The position numbers and the translations under genes are program-made. The notes under the pieces are model-generated. The model made no database searches. It was given only the letters and a program-made list of their open reading frames with translations, and had not been told where the DNA came from. Below, piece after piece: positions 26,514-34,280 of a DNA stretch of 64,000 bases (its first letter is position 1; each line of letters starts with the position of its first letter). This DNA is from Kineococcus sp. NBC_00420. GTDB lineage: Bacteria; Actinomycetota; Actinomycetes; Actinomycetales; Kineococcaceae. The stretch spans positions 4,340,001 through 4,404,000 of the forward strand of contig NZ_CP107930.1 in the NCBI RefSeq assembly GCF_036021035.1, written 5' to 3'.

Positions 26514-27688
26514 CGGACTCCCGCGAGTTCCGGGGCCAGCATCCGGGCCAGGGCGGGTTCCACGCCCCAGGCGCCGGTCAGCGCGTCGAACTCGTCCAGC
26601 AGCTCGGCCAGTCGTGAACCCTGCGGACGGCCGGCGCGCACCGCGCGGATCATCGCGTTGCGCGGGGTGTGCGCGGAGTCGATGAACTCGACGACCTCGA
26701 CGCGGTAGCCGAGCAGCTGCAGCACGATGCTGCGCAGGGTGTCGGTGAGCACGTCGGCGAAGCGTTCGCGCAGGATCGCGTGCCGCACCAGCGGTGACGC
26801 GTGGCCGGCGATCTGACGCTGCACGTCGCGGTGGCAGCACGGCGCGGCCAGCACCAGGGGAGCCTCCCAGCGCACGGCGCGGGCCAGGGCCTCGTCGGTC
26901 GCGGTGTCGCAGGCGTGCAGGGCCATCACGACGTCGGGGGTCGCGTCGTCGAACGGGGTGGCGCCCTCGATCGACCCGATCGCGAACTCCAGTCCCGGCA
27001 GCCCCGCGTCGGCGGCCGCCTTGCGGCCCGTCGCCACGACGTCCTCGCGGACGTCGACCCCGACCGTGACGAGCGCCCGCCCGCCCGCCTGCGCCTGTCC
27101 GCTGAGCCAGCGGTGCGCGGCGAAGGTCAGGTAGGCGTTGCCGCAGCCGAGGTCCACCGCGCGCAGCACCGGGCCGGACCGCTCGACCACCGCGGGGGTG
27201 AGCGGCGCGAGCTGGCGGACGAAGGCCTCCACCTGCCGGCGCTTGTCGCCGCCGGCGCCGAGGACGCGGAACAGCGGGTCGTCGGGGTCGACGAGGCGCT
27301 GCTTGCTCCGGTCGTGCTGCTGCGGTCCCGCGGCCTGCCGGGCCGGGGCGCGGTGCACCTGGGCGTCGCCCTTCTTGGTGACCCGGACCTGGACGACCTC
27401 GTCCGCCGTCTCCACGTGCAGGTTGCCGTAGGGCTGGGAGAGGAGTTCGTCGACGGCCGCCCCCGCGTCGGCCACCGCGACGTTGCGGGTGCTCACCACG
27501 GGACCGGTGCGGGCCGTGAACTGCAGGTGCGGCCCGTTCTTCAGCTGCACCGGCCGGACCTCGACCCGCTCCGCCGCCGGTGGTTCCAGCCCCTTGCGAC
27601 GCCCTGCCGCGACGGCCCGGGCGAGCTGCTCGGTGTCGAGCAGCAGAGCGCGGACGTCGGCGAGGGCGGAGGTGAGCTCGGTGGGCAC
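26498..27688 (-). CDS. SAM-dependent methyltransferase (Methyltransf_32-like)
   Basis: Protein of 396 residues. The C-terminal two-thirds is a Rossmann methyltransferase: motif I AVDLGCGNAYLTFAAH, an acidic VGVDVRED loop, and VMALHACDTATDEAL with LAAPCCHRDVQRQ, the signature of the GSTCD-like methyltransferase group. An N-terminal region (TKKGDAQVHRA and similar) may bind RNA or another substrate; this is speculative. GTG at 27688 is the first good start. Substrate unknown. It is cotranscribed at most with the MFS gene 80 bp upstream. Confidence 0.85.
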   Translation of the reverse strand: MPTELTSALADVRALLLDTEQLARAVAAGRRKGLEPPAAERVEVRPVQLKNGPHLQFTARTGPVVSTRNVAVADAGAAVDELLSQPYGNLHVETADEVVQVRVTKKGDAQVHRAPARQAAGPQQHDRSKQRLVDPDDPLFRVLGAGGDKRRQVEAFVRQLAPLTPAVVERSGPVLRAVDLGCGNAYLTFAAHRWLSGQAQAGGRALVTVGVDVREDVVATGRKAAADAGLPGLEFAIGSIEGATPFDDATPDVVMALHACDTATDEALARAVRWEAPLVLAAPCCHRDVQRQIAGHASPLVRHAILRERFADVLTDTLRSIVLQLLGYRVEVVEFIDSAHTPRNAMIRAVRAGRPQGSRLAELLDEFDALTGAWGVEPALARMLAPELAGVRQTLA

Positions 27689-27768
27689 GGCCCCATTCTC
27701 GCCCCGCCGCGGTCTGGTCCCGTCACCGTGAGCGGGGATGTGAGGTCGGGTGCGGTCCGGGCGAGCGG

Positions 27769-29055
27769 TCAGGCCGCGGCGGCGTCGCGGGTGCCGGCGT
27801 CGATCGGGACGACCCGCAGGTGCGGGGTGTTCTTCAGGGAGTAGCTGACCCGGACCCTGGCACGGCGCAGCAGGTAGATCCCGACGGCGATCGCGATGAG
27901 CATCGAGGGGATCGAGCCGACGAGGATCGACCACGACGGTCCGTAGCGCGTGCCCATCCAGCCGACGACGGGGCCGCCGATCACGGTGCCGCCCTGCATG
28001 AGCGACATGTACATCGCCATCACGCGACCCCGCATGCGGGGTTCGGTGCTCATCTGCACGGTCGCGTTGGCGGAGGTCATGAGGGTGAGCGAGGCCAGGC
28101 CCATGAACGGCAGCACGAGCAGGTAGAGCGCGTAGGTCGGCATCAGGGCGGCCACCGAGGCGAGCACCCCGAACAGGAACGCGGCCCCGATCACCAGCCG
28201 GTAGCGGGGACGTTCTCGGCGTGCGGCGACGAGGGCGCCGGCCAGCGAGCCGACCGCCAGCACCGTCCCCGCGAGGCCGAACCCGGCGGAGTCGGTGTGG
28301 AACTTCACGCTCGTCATCAGCGCGCTGGTCAGCTGGAAGTTCAGCCCGAACGTCCCGATGACCCCGACGAGGGCGAAGATCGCCAGCAGGTCGGGACGGG
28401 CGCGGACGTAGGCCAGCCCCTCCTTCATGCCTCCCGTCCCCTTGGCGGGCCGCTCCCGCGGGACGGGGTGGGCGGGGCGCATCAGGTGCAGCATGAACAT
28501 CGGGGCGATGAAGGACAGCGCGTTGAGGAGGAACACCGGACCCGTCCCGATCCAGGCGATCAGGACGCCCGCGAGGGCGGGGCCGATCAGCCGGGCGGAG
28601 TTGAACGAGGCGGAGTTCAGGCCGATCGCGTTCGGCAGGTCCTCGCGCGGGACGAGCTGGCTGACGAAGGTCTGGCGCACCGGCCCGTCGATCGCGGAGA
28701 CGCAGCCGAGGAGCACGGCCAGGACGTAGACGTGCCAGAGCTCGGCCCGTCCGGACAGCACGAGGGCGGCCATGACGAGTCCGAGGAAGCCCATCGCGGC
28801 CTGCGTCAGCATCAGCGTGCGGCGCTGCGGGAAGCGGTCGGCGATGGTCCCCGCGATGGGCGCGAGCACCAGGATCGGACCGAACTGCAGGCCCGTGGTG
28901 ATCCCGCCCGCGGTGCCCGACCCATGGGTGAGGACCTGGATGACGAGCCAGTCCTGGGCGACGCGCTGCATCCAGGTGCCGGTGTTGGAGATGACGGCGC
29001 CACCGGCCCACAGCCGGTAGTCGCGGTGCCGCAGGGAGCGGAAGGTCTGGTTCAC
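27769..29055 (-). CDS. MFS transporter (TMS/EntS-like)
   Basis: Protein of 428 residues with about 12 membrane segments. N-terminal FRSLRHRDYRLWAGGAVISN and TWMQRVAQDWLV are typical of the EntS-like MFS_3 branch. The motif A-like loop GTIADRFPQRRTLM follows TM2-3. This branch exports drugs or siderophores. Its ATG overlaps the marR stop (ATGA), so regulator and exporter are one operon with marR first. Drug export controlled by a MarR repressor is the usual arrangement. Confidence 0.92.
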   Translation of the reverse strand: MNQTFRSLRHRDYRLWAGGAVISNTGTWMQRVAQDWLVIQVLTHGSGTAGGITTGLQFGPILVLAPIAGTIADRFPQRRTLMLTQAAMGFLGLVMAALVLSGRAELWHVYVLAVLLGCVSAIDGPVRQTFVSQLVPREDLPNAIGLNSASFNSARLIGPALAGVLIAWIGTGPVFLLNALSFIAPMFMLHLMRPAHPVPRERPAKGTGGMKEGLAYVRARPDLLAIFALVGVIGTFGLNFQLTSALMTSVKFHTDSAGFGLAGTVLAVGSLAGALVAARRERPRYRLVIGAAFLFGVLASVAALMPTYALYLLVLPFMGLASLTLMTSANATVQMSTEPRMRGRVMAMYMSLMQGGTVIGGPVVGWMGTRYGPSWSILVGSIPSMLIAIAVGIYLLRRARVRVSYSLKNTPHLRVVPIDAGTRDAAAA

Positions 29056-29501
29056 TCGCTGATCACCGTGCGCAGGATGCGGGCGGCCTCGGCGAGGGTG
29101 GCGCGTTCCGCCTCGGTCAGGCTCTCGAGCCGCCGGCTCAGCCAGGCCGCGCGCCGGGCCCGCGTCTCCTCGACCACCTCGCGGCCGCGGTCCGTGACCG
29201 AGATCAGGACCTGGCGACCGTCGTCGGGGTGGTCGGTGCGGGTGACCAGACCCTGCTCGACGAGACCGGCGATCGTGCGGGTCATCGACGGGGGCCGCAC
29301 GTGCTCGGCCTCGGCGAGTTCCCCGGGCGTGCGCGGTCCCTGGGTGAACAGGTGCGCCAGCACCGAGAACTGCGCGTCGGAGAGTTCGTCGACGCTCTTC
29401 TGCGCCCGCAACCGCCGGGCCGTCCGCAGCAGCGAGACGCGGAGGTCCACGGCGAGCTGGTCGAGGGCGGTGGGATTCGGATCGGTACGGGCGGCAGGCA
29501 C
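29052..29501 (-). CDS. MarR-family transcriptional regulator
   Basis: Protein of 149 residues with a winged helix: helix-turn-helix TPGELAEAEHVRPPSMTRTI, then the wing LVTRTDHPDDGRQVLISVTDRG with the typical D-x-R-G-like motif, flanked by dimerisation helices. Starts at GTG 29501. It is translationally coupled to the MFS gene behind it. The upstream sequence holds a TTAG...CTAA palindrome that could be its own operator. Confidence 0.92.
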   Translation of the reverse strand: MPAARTDPNPTALDQLAVDLRVSLLRTARRLRAQKSVDELSDAQFSVLAHLFTQGPRTPGELAEAEHVRPPSMTRTIAGLVEQGLVTRTDHPDDGRQVLISVTDRGREVVEETRARRAAWLSRRLESLTEAERATLAEAARILRTVISE

Positions 29502-29518
29502 GTCGTCGAGCTTAGTCG

Positions 29519-29531
29519 TTAGGGCGGCTAA
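29519..29531. promoter_or_regulatory. Putative MarR operator
   Basis: TTAGGGCGGCTAA is a palindrome with TTAG/CTAA arms, 17 bp before the marR start, overlapping AT-rich sequence (TAATTA) that could form the -10. Position and symmetry suit autorepression. Confidence 0.4.
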
Positions 29532-29675
29532 TTACCAACGGCAACCAGTTGGGTGACGGACCTGTGAGAATCGCACCGAGCTTCCACGGGGGCCTACGGC
29601 GCGTTAGAGTCGGTGACGTTGCGTAGTGGTTCGGCGGGCGTTCCTGTCCCGTGGCGCGGAGGGTGGAGCGGACGA

Positions 29676-31910
29676 GTGAGTGGATCCCCGGCGGCCTCGG
29701 CCACCCGCAGAGCACGACGGGCCCTGGAACGTGCCGCAGCAGCCGTCGCCGAGCAGCAGGCGCACGACGACGGCTCCGTCCACGTCGACCTCGACGAGGA
29801 GTCCGACCTGGTCGTGCGGACGACGGTCACGACCCACCTCAGCGCCGGTGCCGCCCTGCTGCGCGCCCAGCGCCGCTTCGCGGAGTCGCGCGACCTTGCC
29901 TCCCTGGCCGAGGAGCTCGTCTCCGAGGTCCACCGCTGCGGCCACCAGCGCGTCCTGCTGCTGGAGACCGTCGCCCGCTCCCGCCACCGCGAACTCGAGG
30001 TGCTGGCCGCGCGGGGGGACATCCTGCTCGTCCAGGGCCGCCGGATCACCGGCAGTGACCTCACCCGGATGTCACCGTCCGCGGTCGTCGAACTCGTCCC
30101 CGGTCACCCGCTGGCCCCGCGCCTCGCGGTCTGGGGGGTCGCCGACACCACCACGCCCACGCTCGAGGTGCTCGCCGCCGCCGGCGGGGCCTCTTGGCGG
30201 GCCCTCGTCGCCACCGCCGACGCCCAGCGCGCCGACCGCGAGTCCACCAGCGCGCAGTTGCTGCTGTCCGGAGCGCTGCGCCTCGCCGGGCTCGGCTCCT
30301 GGTCGTGGGACCCCGTGACGGGTGTCCTCCGCCTCGACGACCGGTTGCGGGAGATGCTGGGACGCAGCGCCTCCGACCCGGACCCCGACCTCGAGACCTG
30401 GCGGGCCGGCGTCCACCCCGACGACCGCGGCCCCTTCACCGGGGTCGAGGACCCCGCCGCCCACGCCGGGACCTCCGCGCCCTATCCCTTCCGCGTCCGC
30501 TCCACCGACGGCACCGAACGCACGTTCCTCGGGATGAGCGTCCCCCTGGCCACGACGAGTTCCAGCGTCGTGCAGGGTCTCGTCCTGGACGTCTCGGCCG
30601 GGGAGAAGTCGACCGGGGAACTCGTCCGGCTCGCCCAGTGCGACTCCCTCACGGGCCTGGCGAACCGCTCCGTCATGGACATCCGCCTCGCCGAGGCCCT
30701 CGAGAAGGCGACCGCCGTCGACGCCGTCGCCCTCGTCCTGCTCGACCTCGACCGCTTCAAGCTCGTCAACGACACCCTCGGCCACCAGATCGGCGACGCC
30801 CTGCTGCGCCAGGTCGCCGTGCGCCTCGAGGACGCCGCCCCGCCCGGGGCGACCCTGGCCCGCCTCGGGGGTGACGAGTTCGTCGTGATGGTCCCGGGGA
30901 TCACCCGTCCCGAGGCCGCCTCGATCATGGCCCGCGACCTGCTCCGCCGACTCCGCTCGCCCATGCTGCTGCCCGGGTTGCCGGAACCCTTCGTGTGCAC
31001 CTCCAGCGCCGGGATCGCCGTCGGGCACCAGGGCACCGCCGACGACCTGTTCCGCAGCGCGGACATGGCGCTCTACCGCGCCAAGGACGGCGGCCGGGAC
31101 CGCGTCGCCGTCTACGACTCCGCCATGCGGGAGCAGGCGCAGGCCCGCCGCGACGCCGAGCACCGCGTCCGCCGGGCCCTGCGCACCGACGGGCTGCGGG
31201 TCGTCTGGCAACCCATCGTCGACCTGCGCGACAACCGCAAGCTCGTCGCCGCCGAGGCCCTCGTCCGCCTCGAGGACCCGGTCGAGGGACTGCTGGAACC
31301 CAAGCACTTCGTCGACACCGCCGAGGACACCGGCCTCATCGTCGACGTCGACACCTGGGTCCTCGGCGAGGCGCTGCGGCAGCTGCGGGAGTGGCGTCGC
31401 GCCGACGTCGACCTCCAGGTCTCCTTCAACGTCTCCGGCAAGACCCTCGAGCACCCCGCGTTCGCGCACCGCCTCGCCCACAGCGTCGAGTCCACCGGTG
31501 CCGCCGGTACGTCCCTGCTCTGCGAGGTCACCGAGCGGACCCTCATCGACCTCTCCAGCACGACCCGGGCCAGCCTCGGGGAACTGCGCAGCATGGGCGC
31601 GCGCGTCGGCCTCGACGACTTCGGCACGGGGTACTCCTCGCTGTCCTACCTGGACCGGTTCCCGCTCAGCTTCCTCAAGATCGACATGAGCTTCGTCCGA
31701 CCGCTGGGGACCTCCGACCGCGCCGAGGCCGTCGTCCGGGCGCTCATCAGCCTCGCCCACGCCCACGGCATGGTCGTCACGGCCGAAGGCGTGGAGACCG
31801 AGCTCCAGGCGACCATGCTGCAGGAGATGGGGTGCGATCGAGGTCAGGGCTACCTCTTCGGGCGGCCCGTGGACGCCTCGCTGCTACCGGTGGGGATCCT
31901 CGGCGCGTAG
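29676..31910 (+). CDS. GGDEF-EAL bifunctional cyclic-di-GMP signalling protein
   Basis: Cytosolic protein of about 744 residues. The N-terminal region (about 1-180) is helical, of DICT-like or unassigned type. A PAS-like segment follows (SWSWDPVTGVLRLDDRL through GLVLDVSAGE). The diguanylate cyclase domain has intact ARLGGDEFVVMV and DSLTGLANRSVM, but the inhibitory RxxD site before GGDEF is replaced by PPGA. The EAL domain has AAEALVRLE, FNVSGKTLEH, LDDFGTGYSSL, FLKIDMSFV and TAEGVE, so the phosphodiesterase is probably active. GGAG at 29665-29668, 7 nt before GTG 29676, fixes the start. Upstream gap 29502-29675 holds its promoter. No transmembrane segment seen. Confidence 0.92.
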   Translation: MSGSPAASATRRARRALERAAAAVAEQQAHDDGSVHVDLDEESDLVVRTTVTTHLSAGAALLRAQRRFAESRDLASLAEELVSEVHRCGHQRVLLLETVARSRHRELEVLAARGDILLVQGRRITGSDLTRMSPSAVVELVPGHPLAPRLAVWGVADTTTPTLEVLAAAGGASWRALVATADAQRADRESTSAQLLLSGALRLAGLGSWSWDPVTGVLRLDDRLREMLGRSASDPDPDLETWRAGVHPDDRGPFTGVEDPAAHAGTSAPYPFRVRSTDGTERTFLGMSVPLATTSSSVVQGLVLDVSAGEKSTGELVRLAQCDSLTGLANRSVMDIRLAEALEKATAVDAVALVLLDLDRFKLVNDTLGHQIGDALLRQVAVRLEDAAPPGATLARLGGDEFVVMVPGITRPEAASIMARDLLRRLRSPMLLPGLPEPFVCTSSAGIAVGHQGTADDLFRSADMALYRAKDGGRDRVAVYDSAMREQAQARRDAEHRVRRALRTDGLRVVWQPIVDLRDNRKLVAAEALVRLEDPVEGLLEPKHFVDTAEDTGLIVDVDTWVLGEALRQLREWRRADVDLQVSFNVSGKTLEHPAFAHRLAHSVESTGAAGTSLLCEVTERTLIDLSSTTRASLGELRSMGARVGLDDFGTGYSSLSYLDRFPLSFLKIDMSFVRPLGTSDRAEAVVRALISLAHAHGMVVTAEGVETELQATMLQEMGCDRGQGYLFGRPVDASLLPVGILGA

Positions 31911-33104
31911 CACCGCCCCCAGCCGGGCGACCCCCGCGGCGATCCGGTCCGGCGCGTGGGTCGTGAACGACATCCGCAGCGTCGCCCGGTCGGGCGCCCC
32001 CGCGAAGAACGAGGCCCCCGGCACGAACGCCACCCCTGCCGCCAGCGCCGCGGGCAGCAGCGCCGCCGTGTCCAGGCTCCCGTCGGGGTCCGGGAGGCGG
32101 ACCCAGGTGAACATCCCGCCGTCCGGGCGCGACCAGGAACTCCCGGCCGGGAGTTCCGTCGTGAGCACGGCCAGCAGGGCGTCGCGGCGCTCGCGGTAGG
32201 CGGTGACGACCCGGGCGACGTGGGCGTCGAGGTCGGTGCGGGCCAGGTAGTCCGCGGCGGCGGCCTGGTCGATGGTGGAGGTCTGCAGGTCGGCCGCCTG
32301 CTTCGCGACGACGACCGCCGGGCGCAACGCCCGGGGGATCCGGGCCCAGCCCAGGCGCAACCCCGGCGCCCCGATCTTGGAGAAGCTGCCCAGGTGCACG
32401 CACCGGTCCGCCAGCAGGGGGTCGGCGGCCAACGCGGCCACGTGCTCACCGGAGTAGCGGAGTTCGCCGTAGGGGTCGTCCTCGACGACCCACGTCCCGT
32501 GCTCCGCGGCCAGTTCCGCGATCCGGGCCCGGCGCGGCCCCGACAGGGTCCGGCCGGTCGGGTTCGCGAAGTTGGGGACGAGGTACAGGACGCTCGGGCG
32601 GTGCTCCCGGAAGACCTCCTCCACCGACTCCGGGATCGCACCGTCCTCGTCGGAGGCGACGCCCACGACGCGGGCTCCGCCCAGCGAGAACGTCTGCAGC
32701 GCAGCGAGGTAGCTCGGTTCCTCGACGGCGACGACGCTACCGGGTTCCAGCAGGGCGGTCGTGAGCAACGTGAGGGCCTGCTGCGAACCCGTCGTGACCA
32801 GCAGGTCGTCGGGACCGGTGGGCACCCCCCGGCGGGTCAGCCGGGCGGCGACGAGGTCCCGCAGCTCCGGGTCACCCTCGGTGGCCGCGTACTGCAGGTT
32901 CCGCCGTGCCGCCGGACCGGACAGCGCACGGACGAAGGACTCCCGCAGGCCGTCGACGTCGAAGAGTTCCGCCGCGGGCAGACCGCCGGCGAAGGAGATG
33001 ACGTCCTCGTCGCCGACCAGGGCCAGCAGGTCGCGGACGGGGGAGGAACGCACCCCGGCCAGTCGGGAACTGACCGGGACGGGCGGGATCGAGCGTGTGG
33101 TCAC
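31884..33104 (-). CDS. PLP-dependent class I/II aminotransferase (2-aminoadipate transaminase-like)
   Basis: Protein of 406 residues, fold-type I. Recognisable blocks are ISFAGGLPAAELFD, LQYAATEGDPELRDLVA, TTGSQQALTLL, VPNFANPTGRTLSG, the PLP lysine in GSFSKIGAPGLRLGW, and the C-terminal LRMSFTTHAPDRI. It matches the MocR-like aminotransferase lineage without a DNA-binding N terminus, typical of LysN or AspC-type transaminases. GAGGAG just upstream supports GTG 33104. The exact amino donor is unknown. It overlaps the 3' end of the convergent GGDEF-EAL gene by 27 bp. Confidence 0.88.
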   Translation of the reverse strand: MTTRSIPPVPVSSRLAGVRSSPVRDLLALVGDEDVISFAGGLPAAELFDVDGLRESFVRALSGPAARRNLQYAATEGDPELRDLVAARLTRRGVPTGPDDLLVTTGSQQALTLLTTALLEPGSVVAVEEPSYLAALQTFSLGGARVVGVASDEDGAIPESVEEVFREHRPSVLYLVPNFANPTGRTLSGPRRARIAELAAEHGTWVVEDDPYGELRYSGEHVAALAADPLLADRCVHLGSFSKIGAPGLRLGWARIPRALRPAVVVAKQAADLQTSTIDQAAAADYLARTDLDAHVARVVTAYRERRDALLAVLTTELPAGSSWSRPDGGMFTWVRLPDPDGSLDTAALLPAALAAGVAFVPGASFFAGAPDRATLRMSFTTHAPDRIAAGVARLGAVLRAEDPHR

Positions 33105-33217
33105 GGGGGGCTCCTCGGCGCGGGTGACGGGACTCGTGCCGTGGCGCGACGGGTGGTGGCGTCGCGGCGCGGCGCGCACGGTGACGCGGCCGGGGTGAGG
33201 AGCGTTCGCGACCGAGC

Positions 33218-33985
33218 CTACCGGCGGAGCACGTGGGCGGCGTCGGCCTGCTGGACCGGGCGCATGACGATCTTGTCCAGGTCGACGTGCGGCGGGCGGG
33301 TGACGGCGAAGGCGATGACGTCGGCGACGTCGTCCGCGCTCAGCGGGGTGAGCCCGTCGTAGACCTTGTCGGCCGCCTCCTGGCTGCCGAGGCGGACCAG
33401 CGAGAACTCCGTCTCGACCATGCCCGGGGCGATCTCGGTGACGCGGACGGGGTCGCCCAGCAGTTCCTGGCGCATGGTGCGGCACAAGGCGTTCACCCCG
33501 TGCTTCACCGCCGTGTAGCCGCCGCCGCCGGGGTAGACCTCGAACCCGGCGATGGAACCCAGGACGACGACGTGGCCGTTGCCGCCGCGGCGCATCCCGT
33601 CCAGCAGGGCCTGGTGGACGCGCAGGACCCCGACGACGTTGATGTCGTACATGGCCTTCCAGCCCTCGGGGTCACCGTTCTCGACCGTGTCGGAACCGAA
33701 GGCGCCCCCGGCGGAGTGCACGACGACGTCCACGTCGCCGACCTGCGCGGCCATCGCGGCCACCGACGCCGCGTCGGTCACGTCGAGGGCGACGGCGCGG
33801 CCGCCGACCTCGGCGGCCAGTTCCTCGAGGCGGTCCACGCGACGGGCGGCGGCGATGGTCGAGAACCCGGCGGCCGCCAGCGCGCGCACGGTGGCGGCGC
33901 CGATGCCGCTGCTGGCTCCCGTCACGAGGGCGGTTCGCTGGGTGGTGGGTCCCGAGGTCTGCGGTGCAAGCGCCATGCGGGTCAT
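33218..33985 (-). CDS. SDR-family oxidoreductase
   Basis: Classical short-chain dehydrogenase of about 255 residues: TALVTGASSGIGAATVRAL binds the dinucleotide, AARRVDRL suggests NADP preference, HSAGGAFG replaces NNAG, and the active site is YTAVKHGV. It resembles the YdfG/serine-3-dehydrogenase-like branch (PGMVETEFSLVR). Two starts, ATG at 33985 and ATG at 33976, are three codons apart and cannot be separated. It lies upstream of the aminotransferase on the same strand (113-bp gap). Substrate unknown. Confidence 0.9.
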   Translation of the reverse strand: MTRMALAPQTSGPTTQRTALVTGASSGIGAATVRALAAAGFSTIAAARRVDRLEELAAEVGGRAVALDVTDAASVAAMAAQVGDVDVVVHSAGGAFGSDTVENGDPEGWKAMYDINVVGVLRVHQALLDGMRRGGNGHVVVLGSIAGFEVYPGGGGYTAVKHGVNALCRTMRQELLGDPVRVTEIAPGMVETEFSLVRLGSQEAADKVYDGLTPLSADDVADVIAFAVTRPPHVDLDKIVMRPVQQADAAHVLRR

Positions 33986-34022
33986 CCCAGCAGATCGCGC
34001 GCGGGGGGAGGACACTGGCCCC

Positions 34023-34274
34023 GTGCCCTTGTTCCTCCCGCCGTCCAAGGCGAAACCGCCGCCCCCGCCGCTGCGCACCGACGACCGTCGGGCCGTGCTC
34101 GTCGGACTCGGGGTGTGGGCGGTCCTGCTCGTCGTCGCCCTCGCGGTCCCCGAGGTCCGCGGCACGGGCGAGGGACGCTGGCTCGGCTCGTGCGTGGCGG
34201 GTCTGCTGCTCGGCGTCGTCGGCCTGGCCTTCCTGCACCGCCGCGACAAGCGGACCCCGCCCCCGTCGGCCTGA
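34023..34274 (+). CDS. DUF2530 small membrane protein
   Basis: Protein of 83 residues with two transmembrane helices (about AVLVGLGVWAVLLVVALAV and the CVAGLLLGVVGLAFLHRR segment) and a Pro-rich cytoplasmic N terminus (PPPPPLRTDDRRAVLVG). This is the DUF2530 pattern, an actinobacterial family of unknown function. GTG 34023 is preceded by a GGGGGGAGGAC purine run about 11 nt upstream. The stop is 6 bp from the convergent ATPase gene. Confidence 0.85.
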   Translation: MPLFLPPSKAKPPPPPLRTDDRRAVLVGLGVWAVLLVVALAVPEVRGTGEGRWLGSCVAGLLLGVVGLAFLHRRDKRTPPPSA

Positions 34275-34280
34275 CGTCGC

